Below, one piece after another: positions 1-8,722 of a stretch of DNA of 12,874 nt. Under the pieces are notes generated by a model, which was given only the letters and a program-made list of their open reading frames with translations, was not told the origin of the DNA and searched no databases. Both the position numbers and the translations under genes were made by a program. How positions within the stretch are numbered: position 1 is the first letter of the stretch; each line of letters starts with the position of its first letter. This stretch comes from JBQCHF01 sp051953655 (lineage in GTDB: Bacteria > Actinomycetota > Actinomycetes > Motilibacterales > Motilibacteraceae). The stretch is taken from contig JBQCIO010000100.1 in assembly GCA_051953655.1 (NCBI GenBank), positions 1 to 12,874 on the forward strand. Reading direction: 5' to 3'.

Positions 1-38
1 TCAGCCCTTCACGATCACAGGGCGCGTGACGGGCGAGG

Positions 39-3000
39 TCAGGCCGCCGTCAGCTCGACCGGCAGGGCCTTGCTGCTCCCGCTCGTCAGGGTGACGCTCT
101 GGGTGGCGGTGGTGTAGCCCGTTGCGCTGACCGCCACGGAGCAGGTCACCGGGGGGAGGGACTTCGCGCCGGAGAAGTCGGCCACGTTGCCCGTCCCGGT
201 CGCGACCGAGGCGAGGTAGTCCGCCGCCAGGGTGTTGCCGGCCGCCTTGGCGCAGGTGACGTCGACCGTCGCGCCGTTCACCGGGGTGATGGTCCCGTCG
301 ACGGGGTTCTTGGTCGTGACGGTCACCGTGAGGTCCGCCGAGTAGTCGATCGGGACGGCCACGTTGCTGCCGCTCGTGATGGTCGCGGTGACCGAGACGC
401 CCCTGGCGGTGATCGTGCACGTGCCCGGGGTGAGGCCGCTGAGGGTCACCTTCCCGCCGGTGTCGGTGGTGCCGGCCACGGCTGCCCCACCGGGGCCGCA
501 GTCGGCACTGACCGGCACGCTCGCCGCGCTTCCCGTGCTGTCCGCCGTCACCGTGACGTCGGCGGCACCGGTCTTCTGCACCGTGACCGTCACCGTCTTG
601 GTCGCGCTGGGGGTGAAGGAGGCCGTCGCGGGGACGTACGCGGTGGTGTCGGCGGGGGTCGCGGTCACCTTCCACGTCCCGGTGTCCTGCGGCAGGTAGT
701 AGACGACGCTCTGGGTGGGGCCGGCGTTGACGACGGGGGCGCTCGAGAAGAGCGAGCTCCCGTCCGGCTTGGTGATCTGCAGCGTGAGGCTCACCGTCGT
801 GCCGTCCGAGCTGCGGGGCTGGATGGTGATCGCGTGCTCAGGCACGGAGAGCGAAGGCTTCAGCGGCGTCGTCAGGGTGGTGTTGTCGCTGGCGACGTCG
901 AAGGGGGCGGACTGCGCGCTGCCGTAGTGGCCCGTGGCCGGGTCGTACTTCACCGTGTAGGTGCCGTACGGGACCGAGTTGAAGGTGGCGGTGCAGGCGG
1001 TCGTGCAGCCCAGGGGCAGGATCGACACCCCGTACTGCTCGTTGTTGGTGCTCGTCGTGCCGGAGGCCAGCAGGTCCAGGGTGCCGCCGTAGAGCGACAC
1101 CGAGGTGTCGCCGCTGCTCACCTGGACCACCACCTGCTGGGTGGCGACGGCGAGCCGGACGTTGGGCAGGTTCACCACCCCGCCGCTGATCGACACCTGC
1201 GTGGCGGAGATCGCGAAGCCCTTGGCGTTCACCGTGAGCGTGTAGGTCTTCTTGCCCTTCAGCGTGGGCACGTTCCCCACCGAGTACTCGCCGGCGGTGC
1301 CGGTGGGCGTCATGGTGATCGTGGTGGTGGTGTCGCACGTGGTGCCGGTCGGGCACAGCGTCACGCTCGCGTTGCTCACCGGCGCGCCGGACGGGTCTCC
1401 GCTGACCTTGACGTAGACGGTGTTGGACTGCGGGCTGATCTCCTCGTTCACGGTCGCGGAGGTGGCCGCGCTCGGGGTGAACGTGACCGAGGGGTCGGTG
1501 ACGGTGTCGTAGGTGTCCGCGCTCACCGTGAGCGTGTAGGTGGCCGGGATGACCTTCTCGGTGAACGTCGCGTCGCCGTTGGCGTCGGTGGTCGCCGTGA
1601 TCGGGTTCGTGCCGCCCGGGAACAGCGCCGAGTCGGTGGACCCCAGCGTCACGGTGGCCCCCACCACGGCCACGGCCGGGTCGGTCTTCTTCGCCGCCGG
1701 CGTCGTGACGTGCACCGTGACGGTGATGGGCGTCGGGCTGGTCGTCCCGGTGACGTCGCACTCGGCGCCGCTGGTGACGTCGCAGGACCCTGAGGAGGAC
1801 AGGCTGATGGTGCCGTAGCCGGCCGGGGTGACGGCGGAGACCGTGTAGGTCCCGGTGACCAGCCCGTTGGTGCCGAGGCTGCCCTCGACCCAGGCGATGC
1901 CACCGGTCCCGGAGGTGGCGGTGAAGGTGGCCCCGCCGCCGGCCGGCACGGCGGTCACCGCGACGCCCGGCAGCGCCGAGGTCCGCGAGCCCACGACCTG
2001 CACCAGGCTCACCTTGATGGCGCCGAGCCGGGTGACCTGGTAGCGCGACTGGTTGGCCGGGTCCGACAGCGCGTCGTAGGTGTCGGTCACCGACGTGGTC
2101 TGGTATCCGCCGGCCTCGATGCGCACCGTGTACGTGGCGGGGGTCGTGCCGTCCGGCTGGACCGCGGCCACGTTGCTGAAGGTGAACGAGGTCGTGGTGT
2201 TCGCCGCGTCGGTGAACCCCGTGAGGGTCTGCTGGCTCACCGTCGCGCCCTTGGCGTCGAGCAGCGTGACCCGTGCGGTGGGCGCGGTGCCGCTGAACCG
2301 CGGGTGGTCGTAGGTGACCGGGACGGTCAGGGACTTCAGCCGCTGCAGCGTGATCTGCAGCGGAGCAGGCGCCGGCTGGTCGGCGGTGGCGACGGTCAGC
2401 GTCTGCTGCGCCGGGGCGAACCCGTCGGCGTCCACGGAGATCACGTAGCTGCCGGGCAGCAGGCTGTTCGCGGTCGCGGTGGCGGAGTCCTTGAGCGTCA
2501 CCGGGTAGGACGTGGTCCCGGTGGTGGAGTCGGTGACCGCACCCCCGACGGAGGCCGTGACGGTCCCGGCCTCCACCGGTGCACCGGAGATCGTGACCTT
2601 CGCCGAGCCGATGGTGTCCGTGCCCGCGGTCAGCGTGACCGAGACCGGCTGCCGCTTCTCCGGCAGGTAGAGCTTGCGCACCGTGCCGTCGGCCCGGGAG
2701 GTGAGGTTGACCGCCTCGGTGCTGCTCGAGGCCCCGACCGCCAGCGAGACCGAGGGGTTGATGATCGTCGCCCGCAGGACGCTGCCGTCGATGAACGAGG
2801 TCGCGGTGAAGGCGCAGGAGTTGGCCGGGTCCGCGGTGGCTGCCGCCTGCAGCTGCGCGAGCGTCTCGCTGAACGGCACGACCGCGAAGCAGCCGTTGGC
2901 GTCGGCGGAGACCGGGACCGTCACCGTGAACGGCTGACCGGTGCTGCTGTTGTAGCCCGAGACGGCGGTGACCTGGACGCCGGCCGACCCGACCGGGACG

Positions 3001-6000
3001 TCCTTGCCGTCCACCTGACCTCGCAGCCGGCCGATGAAGACCTCCGCCGCGCCCGTGGTGAGGACCAGGTTGAGCGTGGCGGTCTGGTCCAGGCTCACGC
3101 TGATGTTCGCCGTCGCCGTGAGCGTGGTCGAGGGGTCGAGCTGGTAGGTCGCGGTGATGGTGTAGAAGGCGGCGGGCAGCCCGGTCAGGGTCGCGGTGCC
3201 GAGCGGCGCGCTCGTGCCGTCACCGGTCGTCTTGGGCGTCACGGTGACGCCGGGGGTGACCGTGGTGGCCGTCACCGTGGCACCGGCCACCAGCGAGGCG
3301 GGCGCGTTCGGGTCGCTGGAGAGCGGCGCACGGGTCGTGACGGTGATGCGGCCGTAGCGCGAGATCGTGGCGTCGTAGCGACCCGTCTGTCCCGGGCTCA
3401 GCGTGATCCGGGCCGGGCTGGTGGGCACGTAGTCCTTGTCGCTGGGCACGACGACGACCGAGTAGGTGCCGGCCGGGACGTCGGGCAGCGTGTAGAGGCC
3501 GTCCGTGCCGACGACGGCGCACCAGTAGCCGTCGCTCACCGACGTGGCCGGGTTGACGCCGGTCGCCGGGCAGCCGAAGTCCGGCGGGGCGCTCGGCTCG
3601 TAGGGCGGGGTGGCCGGCGTCGTGGCGGCCGGGTCGCAGACCGCGGTGCTCGGGTCGATCGGGTTGGTGCTCGAGCTGGTGAGCTTCACGGCGATGACGC
3701 AGGTGCCGGCGGGCAGGCTGCCCGACCGGGTCCCGATCGTGCCGATGATCGAGCCGTACGGGTAGAGCAGCGCCTGCGGGGCGGTGACGGTGGCGCCCTG
3801 GCCGACCCGGATCTGCAGCACGCTCGGCTGGTAGGCGGGCGCGGAGATCCGCACGGTGTAGAGGCCCGGCTTGAGGCCGGTCGCGTCGGCGGCCGGGAGC
3901 AGGTAGCTGGCCGTGGGGGCGACGTCGACCGAGGCGAGCTTGGTCGGGGTGTCCCCGGTGTCCAGGACCTCGACGTGCACGCAGGTGGCGTCGTCCTTGG
4001 GGCAGGTGACCGGGGACAGTGTGAAGCCGTCGAGCGTGGTGCCGCTGATCCGGCCGGTGGCGGGCGGGCCGGCGTCGGCCGCGGCCGGCATCCTGAGCGG
4101 GACGGTGGCCGGCACGGCGACGTCGGCGGTCACGCTGGCGCTGGTGTCGGAGAAGCCGAAGTAGGTCGCGGTGAGCGTGTAGCTGCCCGGTGGCACGCCG
4201 GTGAAGGAGAACCCGCCGCTCGGGGTGGACACCGACGTGGTCTTGAAGGTGCCGCCGGGGCCGGTGAGGGTGAGGCCCGCGCCGACGATGCCCGCGCCGT
4301 CCTTGTCCGCGACCACCGTGCCCTGCACGACGGCGGTGGAGAACTGCAGCTGGGTGGTGAAGGGCTTGGCCGAGGCCTTGCCGTCGAGGGTCAGCCGGGT
4401 GGTCTGGGCGAGGTAGCCGTCGGCCGAGACGGTGACCGTCCAGTCCCCGAGCGGAAGGTCCGACAGGGTGTAGGAGCCGACCGGGCCGGTGGAGACGGTG
4501 GTCACGCTGCGGGTGATGCTGCCGTTCGTGGCGGTGACGGTGGCCCCGCCGAGCCCGGTGACCCCCTTGAGCGTCGTGGGGGCGGAGATGGTGCCGTTGA
4601 TGCTCTCGACGCCGCGGGTGAGGGTGAGGCCGACGTCGGCCGACGCCCCGGCGGAGAGCGACACCAGGCGGGAGGCGAGCGCGGAGCCGGCCTGGCTCGC
4701 GCTGACCAGGTAGGTGCTCGGGGTGGACAGGCCGTCGACGGAGAAGGTGCCCAGCCCGGAGCCGCTGCTGGCCGTGCTCGTCGTGATGGTGACCGTGCCG
4801 TCGGTGATGGTGATCGTGGCGCCGCCGACCCGGGCGCCGCTGTCGTCGGTGACGGTGCCGCTCACCTTGCCCTGGCCGGCGGTGAGCGCGACCTCGAGCG
4901 GCTCCTGCGCCGCGGCGCTGGAGGAGTCCAGCACGTAGCGCACGGTCTGGTAGCCGGGCTTGGCGAAGGTGAGCAGGTAGTAGCCGGGCGCGGGGATGCC
5001 CACGAAGGACCACCCGCCCTGGTCGTTGCTCGAGGTCGAGCGGGCGGTGGAGGTGGCCGTCCGCGGGAACGCGGCCAGGGAGGTCCCCAGGATCTTGCCG
5101 GTGCCCGACGGCGCCGCCGGCGCGCCGATGCGCACCGCGCCGTCGGCCGCCTCGTCCACCAGCGAGACCTGCCGAAGGGCCACGCTCACACCGGCCGGCT
5201 CGGTGCCGGTGACGGTGCCGCTGAAGCGGACGGCGCCGGCGGTGCTGCTCACCGGGCTGGCGGTCGTCCCGCCTCCGCCGCCTCCGCCGCCCCCGCCGGA
5301 GGACCCGTTGCCCGTGCCGCCCTTGGCAGAGCCGGCCGAGGAGCCGGCCGAGGAGCCGGCCGAGCCCTTCGAGCTCCCCGACCCGGGATGGTCCGTGGGC
5401 TGGTTGCTCTTGGCCGCCGAGGCCTCCCGGCTCGCGGCCACCTTGCTGGCCAGCCGCGGCACGGTGACGACGCCGAGGCCGGCCCACAGGGCGAGCACGG
5501 TCACCAGGGCGACCACCCGGGCGAGGCCGCTGGGCAGCAGCGGACGGGCCGAGACGACGCCGTCGGCGTACGCGGGAGCGCTGACGCTGTCGACGTGGAC
5601 GGTCCAGGGCAGCCGCCGCCGGGTGCCGAGCAGCGCGGGCCGGCGGACCCGGAGGGTGAGCGGCAGCCGCAGCGACCCGCCGGCCGGCACCACCGCGGGC
5701 TCCTCGGGCGTGCTCACCCGCAGCCCCTCGGTGGCGCTGGCGCGCAGCTGCACGGTGGCCGGCGCGGGGGAGGCGTTGTCCAGGACGACGCGCACCCGCT
5801 TGCGCCGCCAGAGCCGCGCCTCGGACGGCATCAGCGTGACCGACACCCGCGGCCGCTCGTCGACGCCGAGCACCGCCGCGTGCACCTGCCGGCGGCCCGC
5901 CGGGCGGCCGACCGGGTCCAGCACGTCGACCGCGAGGGACCAGGGGTACTCCCCGGCCGGCGTCCCGGCCGGCGGCGTGAGCGGCAGGACGGTCTGGACG

Positions 6001-6221
6001 ACCTCGCCCGGGTCGAGCCGGAGCGTGGGCGGCGCCGGGCACCAGGCCTGCTCCAGCCCCAGGACCCACAGCCGGGCCTGCAGCGGCTCCGGCCCGGTGT
6101 TGTGCAGCACCACGCGCACCGGTGCCGTGCGCCCGGCCGCCGTGGTGGCACCGGACAGCTCGACGACGAGCGGCTGGTCGCCGCCCGGTCCTCCCGCGGC
6201 GCCCGGGACCGGCGTGCTCAC
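39..6221 (-). CDS. Giant single-pass membrane protein with about 17 tandem Ig-like (carboxypeptidase-regulatory type) modules; CIS-associated stalk candidate
   Basis: 2060 residues. The order is: two beta-sandwich domains resembling the NEW3/CARDB class (about residues 15-125 and 126-225), one hydrophobic helix (about 232-254), a Ser/Gly linker with ten consecutive glycines (about 279-320), then roughly 17 Ig-like modules to the C-terminus. Modules 1-4 keep the GTV...G start and the GxY...V...GY ending of carboxypeptidase-regulatory/Cna-B repeats; later ones are diverged. There is no signal peptide, sortase motif or catalytic motif. I infer N-in/C-out topology, so the array would lie outside the membrane; 18 paired cysteines in the modules agree. 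The start is a GTG whose last three bases overlap the TGA of the upstream gene (GTGA). No clear Shine-Dalgarno precedes it, so translation probably depends on coupling. It is a long paralogue of the two genes upstream and last in the visible operon. The role is unknown; an envelope-spanning anchor or sensor for injection particles is an inference. A surface adhesin is the main alternative. Confidence 0.9.
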   Translation of the reverse strand: MSTPVPGAAGGPGGDQPLVVELSGATTAAGRTAPVRVVLHNTGPEPLQARLWVLGLEQAWCPAPPTLRLDPGEVVQTVLPLTPPAGTPAGEYPWSLAVDVLDPVGRPAGRRQVHAAVLGVDERPRVSVTLMPSEARLWRRKRVRVVLDNASPAPATVQLRASATEGLRVSTPEEPAVVPAGGSLRLPLTLRVRRPALLGTRRRLPWTVHVDSVSAPAYADGVVSARPLLPSGLARVVALVTVLALWAGLGVVTVPRLASKVAASREASAAKSNQPTDHPGSGSSKGSAGSSAGSSAGSAKGGTGNGSSGGGGGGGGGGTTASPVSSTAGAVRFSGTVTGTEPAGVSVALRQVSLVDEAADGAVRIGAPAAPSGTGKILGTSLAAFPRTATSTARSTSSNDQGGWSFVGIPAPGYYLLTFAKPGYQTVRYVLDSSSAAAQEPLEVALTAGQGKVSGTVTDDSGARVGGATITITDGTVTITTSTASSGSGLGTFSVDGLSTPSTYLVSASQAGSALASRLVSLSAGASADVGLTLTRGVESINGTISAPTTLKGVTGLGGATVTATNGSITRSVTTVSTGPVGSYTLSDLPLGDWTVTVSADGYLAQTTRLTLDGKASAKPFTTQLQFSTAVVQGTVVADKDGAGIVGAGLTLTGPGGTFKTTSVSTPSGGFSFTGVPPGSYTLTATYFGFSDTSASVTADVAVPATVPLRMPAAADAGPPATGRISGTTLDGFTLSPVTCPKDDATCVHVEVLDTGDTPTKLASVDVAPTASYLLPAADATGLKPGLYTVRISAPAYQPSVLQIRVGQGATVTAPQALLYPYGSIIGTIGTRSGSLPAGTCVIAVKLTSSSTNPIDPSTAVCDPAATTPATPPYEPSAPPDFGCPATGVNPATSVSDGYWCAVVGTDGLYTLPDVPAGTYSVVVVPSDKDYVPTSPARITLSPGQTGRYDATISRYGRITVTTRAPLSSDPNAPASLVAGATVTATTVTPGVTVTPKTTGDGTSAPLGTATLTGLPAAFYTITATYQLDPSTTLTATANISVSLDQTATLNLVLTTGAAEVFIGRLRGQVDGKDVPVGSAGVQVTAVSGYNSSTGQPFTVTVPVSADANGCFAVVPFSETLAQLQAAATADPANSCAFTATSFIDGSVLRATIINPSVSLAVGASSSTEAVNLTSRADGTVRKLYLPEKRQPVSVTLTAGTDTIGSAKVTISGAPVEAGTVTASVGGAVTDSTTGTTSYPVTLKDSATATANSLLPGSYVISVDADGFAPAQQTLTVATADQPAPAPLQITLQRLKSLTVPVTYDHPRFSGTAPTARVTLLDAKGATVSQQTLTGFTDAANTTTSFTFSNVAAVQPDGTTPATYTVRIEAGGYQTTSVTDTYDALSDPANQSRYQVTRLGAIKVSLVQVVGSRTSALPGVAVTAVPAGGGATFTATSGTGGIAWVEGSLGTNGLVTGTYTVSAVTPAGYGTISLSSSGSCDVTSGAECDVTGTTSPTPITVTVHVTTPAAKKTDPAVAVVGATVTLGSTDSALFPGGTNPITATTDANGDATFTEKVIPATYTLTVSADTYDTVTDPSVTFTPSAATSATVNEEISPQSNTVYVKVSGDPSGAPVSNASVTLCPTGTTCDTTTTITMTPTGTAGEYSVGNVPTLKGKKTYTLTVNAKGFAISATQVSISGGVVNLPNVRLAVATQQVVVQVSSGDTSVSLYGGTLDLLASGTTSTNNEQYGVSILPLGCTTACTATFNSVPYGTYTVKYDPATGHYGSAQSAPFDVASDNTTLTTPLKPSLSVPEHAITIQPRSSDGTTVSLTLQITKPDGSSLFSSAPVVNAGPTQSVVYYLPQDTGTWKVTATPADTTAYVPATASFTPSATKTVTVTVQKTGAADVTVTADSTGSAASVPVSADCGPGGAAVAGTTDTGGKVTLSGLTPGTCTITARGVSVTATITSGSNVAVPIDYSADLTVTVTTKNPVDGTITPVNGATVDVTCAKAAGNTLAADYLASVATGTGNVADFSGAKSLPPVTCSVAVSATGYTTATQSVTLTSGSSKALPVELTAA
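42..5231 (-). repeat. Protein-level tandem array of about 17 Ig-like modules
   Basis: By eye, modules of the 2060-residue protein begin near residues 331, 451, 539, 629, 722, 821, 956, 1060, 1177, 1293, 1399, 1505, 1598, 1693, 1792, 1884 and 1961, so most are 80-120 residues long. The recurring cue is an opening beta strand (SGTVT, INGTI, VQGTV, SIIGT), then GATVTV-like, an LPPGxYT-like turn and a closing valine-rich strand. Modules 1-4 are easy to see; boundaries after module 7 are approximate. Repeats are diverged at the DNA level, so this is an old expansion and not recent copying. Confidence 0.7.
5262..5387 (-). repeat. Low-complexity linker: three exact 12-bp repeats plus a ten-glycine run
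   Basis: The linker after the membrane segment (about residues 279-320) is almost all Ser, Gly and Ala. Its DNA holds three perfect head-to-tail copies of gagccggccgag (plus strand, 5329-5364), each coding four residues of an SAGS-type repeat. Next to it a (CCG/CCT)-rich tract at 5268-5297 encodes ten consecutive glycines. Both are slippage-prone and in frame with multiples of three, so linker length may vary between strains without breaking the gene. Confidence 0.85.
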
Positions 6222-8710
6222 TGCGCCGCCGGGAGCTTGAAGTCGATCGTCGAGGTGCCGCTGGGGGCCGTGGTGACGGTGCGCGTGGCCAGCGGGCTGC
6301 CCGCGGGCAGCTGGACCTCGATGACGTAGTTCTGCGGGGCCTGGACCTCGGGCAGCTGGTAGGTGCCGTCGGTCCCGGTCTGGACCTGCGTCACGGAGAC
6401 TCCGGGGTACTGCGAGGCGACGTAGAGGACGACCAGGGCGTTGACCGCGGGCTTGCCGCCGACGGTCACCGTGCCCTTGATGAGCGCGGCCGGGGCCAGG
6501 GCGAGCGGGACGTCGCGGTCGTCGCCGGCCGCGAGCGTGACCTGCTGCGAGGTCGGCCGGGTGCCGTTGCGGCTGGCGCTCACCGTGTAGGTGCCCGGCG
6601 GGAGCCCGGTCAGGACGAAGGTGCCCTTGGCCGCGGCCGGCACCGAGGCGGTCGTGATGTGCCAGGTGGTGGTGCCGTTGGTCAGGGTGACGTCGGCCTC
6701 GGGGGTGGGCAGCGACGTGCTGCTGCCCACCGGCGGCTGCGTGACGGTCCCGCGCAGGATCGCGGTGGCCGGCGACAGGCTGCCGTCGACGGCCGTGGTG
6801 GCGGTGACCCCGCTGCCGGCGGACACCGCGCCGCGGGCGTCGAGGCCGACGGACAGCGTCTGCGAGGTGAGGTCCGGGCGGCTGAAGGTGACGCTGTAGG
6901 TGCTGGGCACGGGCAGGCCGGTGAGCGTCCAGCCGCCGGGGTCCTTCTCGCTCTGCGTCACCGTGGTGAAGGTGGCGGCGCCGTTGGTGACGGTGACGGT
7001 GACGCCCTTGGCCGGCTGGCCGTCCTTGGCGGTGACCACGTGCCCGGACAGGGCTCCCGAGGCGGCTCCGAGGTCGACCTGCAGCCCGGTGACCTGGGCG
7101 CCGCTGGCCAGGCTGACGGTGATCGTCTGGGCGGCGAACCCGGGCGCGGACACCACGATGGTGAGCTGCGCCGGCGTCGGCAGGCCGCGCAGGACGAACT
7201 GCCCCTCCTGCCCCTTGCCGGTGAGGGACAGCGTCGTGACCGCGACCGTGCCGGCGGTGGCGCGCACGGTGGCCCGGCCCAGCGGTTTTCCGGCCCCGGT
7301 GACGACCCCGGAGACCAGGCCGTCGCCGAGCACGAGCCGCAGCACCATGCCGGTGCGCTGCTCGCCGCCGCCGAGGTCGAGCGGCTGGCTGGTGGTGGCG
7401 TAGCCGGGCTTGCCGACCAGCAGGTCGTACTGCGCCGGCGAAGCCACGTTGGCGAGGGAGAAGGTGCCGTCGGCGCCCACCGGGACGGTCGTGACGACCG
7501 CACCGGGCGACTGGCTCTGCTCGCCCAGGCTCAGGGTGACCGTCGCCCCGCTCACGTCGCCGCCGACGACCTTGCCCGCCACCGACGCCGGCAGCCCGCC
7601 GAGCAGGACGTCGAGCCCGGTGAGGTTCTGGGCGGCCTTCACCTGCACCGTGGCGCCGTCGGCCGCGGACAGGGCGCCCGGGTACCAGATCTCGGCGAAG
7701 CCGGCGCCGATGAAGCGCAGCTTGTAGCTGCCCTCCGCCAGGCCGGTGAGCGCGAACGCGCCCTTGGCGTCGGTGGCGGTGGAGGCCTCCGGGGTGGTGG
7801 CCGAGTCGGCCGCGAACAGCTGCACCGTGACGCCGGGCACCGGCGCCTTGCTGGTGAGCAGGCGCACGGTGCCGGCCAGCGACGCCGAGCTGGTGCCGGC
7901 GCCCTTCTGCCGGGCCGCGGCCACCTGCAGGGCCAGGTCGCGGTCGGCGGCGGACCGGGTGACCAGGCCGGACAGGGCGAGGGTGATGACGGTCGCGAAC
8001 ACGCTGACCGCCACCAGCAGGCCGACCAGCGAGAGCATGCCCCGGCCGAGCCAGGCGCGCTGCAGGAACGTGGCCCGGGCCAGCGGCTCGGGCAGCGGCT
8101 CGCCGGCGGCCACCTGCTCGGGGGAGCGGGTGTCGGCGTGCAGGGTGAGCGGGCGCACCACCGGGTTGCCGGTGAGGCGCCGGCGGGCCCGCGCCACCAC
8201 CTCGACGGCGGCGTGCTCGCCGGGGGCGAGGTCGACGGCCGCGGGCCGGAACTCGAACCGGACCCGCTCCTCCTCGTCGTGCCCGCGCAGCTGCGCCCGC
8301 ACCACGGTGTTGCCGTGGTTCTCCACCACCAGCCCGAACGCCGCGCTGCGCCCCCCGTGGGCCAGCAGCGGGTCGACCCGCATGCTGACGTTCTCCTGCG
8401 GAGGCACCTCGAGCACGACCTCGGCCAGGGCCACCTCGTGCGGCGGGGTGAGCTCCTGCACCTGCACCGCCACCCGGCGCGCTCCGGCCGGCAGGTCGAC
8501 CGGCGGGTTGAGCGTGACGGTGACGTCCTGGGACTCGCCCGGGAAGAGGGAGATCCGCTCGTCGGACAGCTGCACCCAGGACGGGTCGGCGCCGAGCACC
8601 CGCAGCGACGCGCCGGCGATGATGTCGTGCGGGTTCTGCACGGTGACGGCGACGACGGCGGGCACGCCGCGGCGCAGCGGCACCACCGGCGGGGTGACGG
8701 TCACTCTCAT
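6218..8710 (-). CDS. Single-pass membrane protein with six carboxypeptidase-regulatory-like modules; CIS-associated
   Basis: 830 residues with an ATG start. The N-terminal region has two beta-sandwich domains (about residues 1-102 and 103-195; cues include LFPG, a DLPAG turn and ENHGNTVVRAQL). A motif FLQRAWLGRGML (215-226) leads into the membrane helix (about 226-249). Six Ig-like modules follow, near 276, 372, 464, 552, 650 and 742. The first contains AGFAEIWYP, shared with the upstream paralogue. It has no signal peptide, and I found no cysteine. Arginines before the helix favour N-in/C-out. A GAGGG Shine-Dalgarno overlaps the end of the upstream gene and lies 7 nt before the ATG; the intergenic gap is 10 nt. 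Actinobacterial CIS clusters carry proteins of this N-terminal type, often labelled 'hydrolytic protein'; I recall this from memory and see no hydrolase motif. The role is inferred: a membrane-anchored partner of the injection particle, facing the cytoplasm at its N-terminus. Confidence 0.92.
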   Translation of the reverse strand: MRVTVTPPVVPLRRGVPAVVAVTVQNPHDIIAGASLRVLGADPSWVQLSDERISLFPGESQDVTVTLNPPVDLPAGARRVAVQVQELTPPHEVALAEVVLEVPPQENVSMRVDPLLAHGGRSAAFGLVVENHGNTVVRAQLRGHDEEERVRFEFRPAAVDLAPGEHAAVEVVARARRRLTGNPVVRPLTLHADTRSPEQVAAGEPLPEPLARATFLQRAWLGRGMLSLVGLLVAVSVFATVITLALSGLVTRSAADRDLALQVAAARQKGAGTSSASLAGTVRLLTSKAPVPGVTVQLFAADSATTPEASTATDAKGAFALTGLAEGSYKLRFIGAGFAEIWYPGALSAADGATVQVKAAQNLTGLDVLLGGLPASVAGKVVGGDVSGATVTLSLGEQSQSPGAVVTTVPVGADGTFSLANVASPAQYDLLVGKPGYATTSQPLDLGGGEQRTGMVLRLVLGDGLVSGVVTGAGKPLGRATVRATAGTVAVTTLSLTGKGQEGQFVLRGLPTPAQLTIVVSAPGFAAQTITVSLASGAQVTGLQVDLGAASGALSGHVVTAKDGQPAKGVTVTVTNGAATFTTVTQSEKDPGGWTLTGLPVPSTYSVTFSRPDLTSQTLSVGLDARGAVSAGSGVTATTAVDGSLSPATAILRGTVTQPPVGSSTSLPTPEADVTLTNGTTTWHITTASVPAAAKGTFVLTGLPPGTYTVSASRNGTRPTSQQVTLAAGDDRDVPLALAPAALIKGTVTVGGKPAVNALVVLYVASQYPGVSVTQVQTGTDGTYQLPEVQAPQNYVIEVQLPAGSPLATRTVTTAPSGTSTIDFKLPAAQ

Positions 8711-8717
8711 CGCTGGA

Positions 8718-8722
8718 CCCTC
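8718..8722 (-). promoter_or_regulatory. Shine-Dalgarno for the 830-aa gene
   Basis: GAGGG on the minus strand, 7 nt before the ATG at 8710. It overlaps the TGA stop of the upstream gene, so ribosomes finishing that gene stop on the next ribosome-binding site. This supports the ATG as start and suggests coupled translation. Confidence 0.7.

Noticed and set aside
1..38. Terminator or next gene start downstream of the 2060-aa gene.
   Set aside because: Too short a stretch; no hairpin with a T-run and no frame longer than a few codons. The window ends before anything can be judged.
1..675. Minus-strand frame ending at the first base of the window.
   Set aside because: Lies within the 2060-aa gene in another frame and is Arg/His/Asp-rich with no domain; not a gene.
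5329..5364. 12-bp tandem copies as part of a CRISPR or regulatory repeat array.
   Set aside because: Only three copies, head to tail without spacers, in frame inside a coding linker; simple slippage explains them.
39..6221. Sortase-anchored surface adhesin (Cna-B type).
   Set aside because: There is no signal peptide, no LPXTG-like motif and no C-terminal membrane segment; the only helix is internal near residue 240.
2304..6329. A very long plus-strand open frame (1341 codons) opposite the 2060-aa gene.
   Set aside because: Arg/Gly/Ala-rich with no domain pattern; a shadow frame of GC-rich DNA. The minus-strand frame shows coherent beta-sandwich modules.
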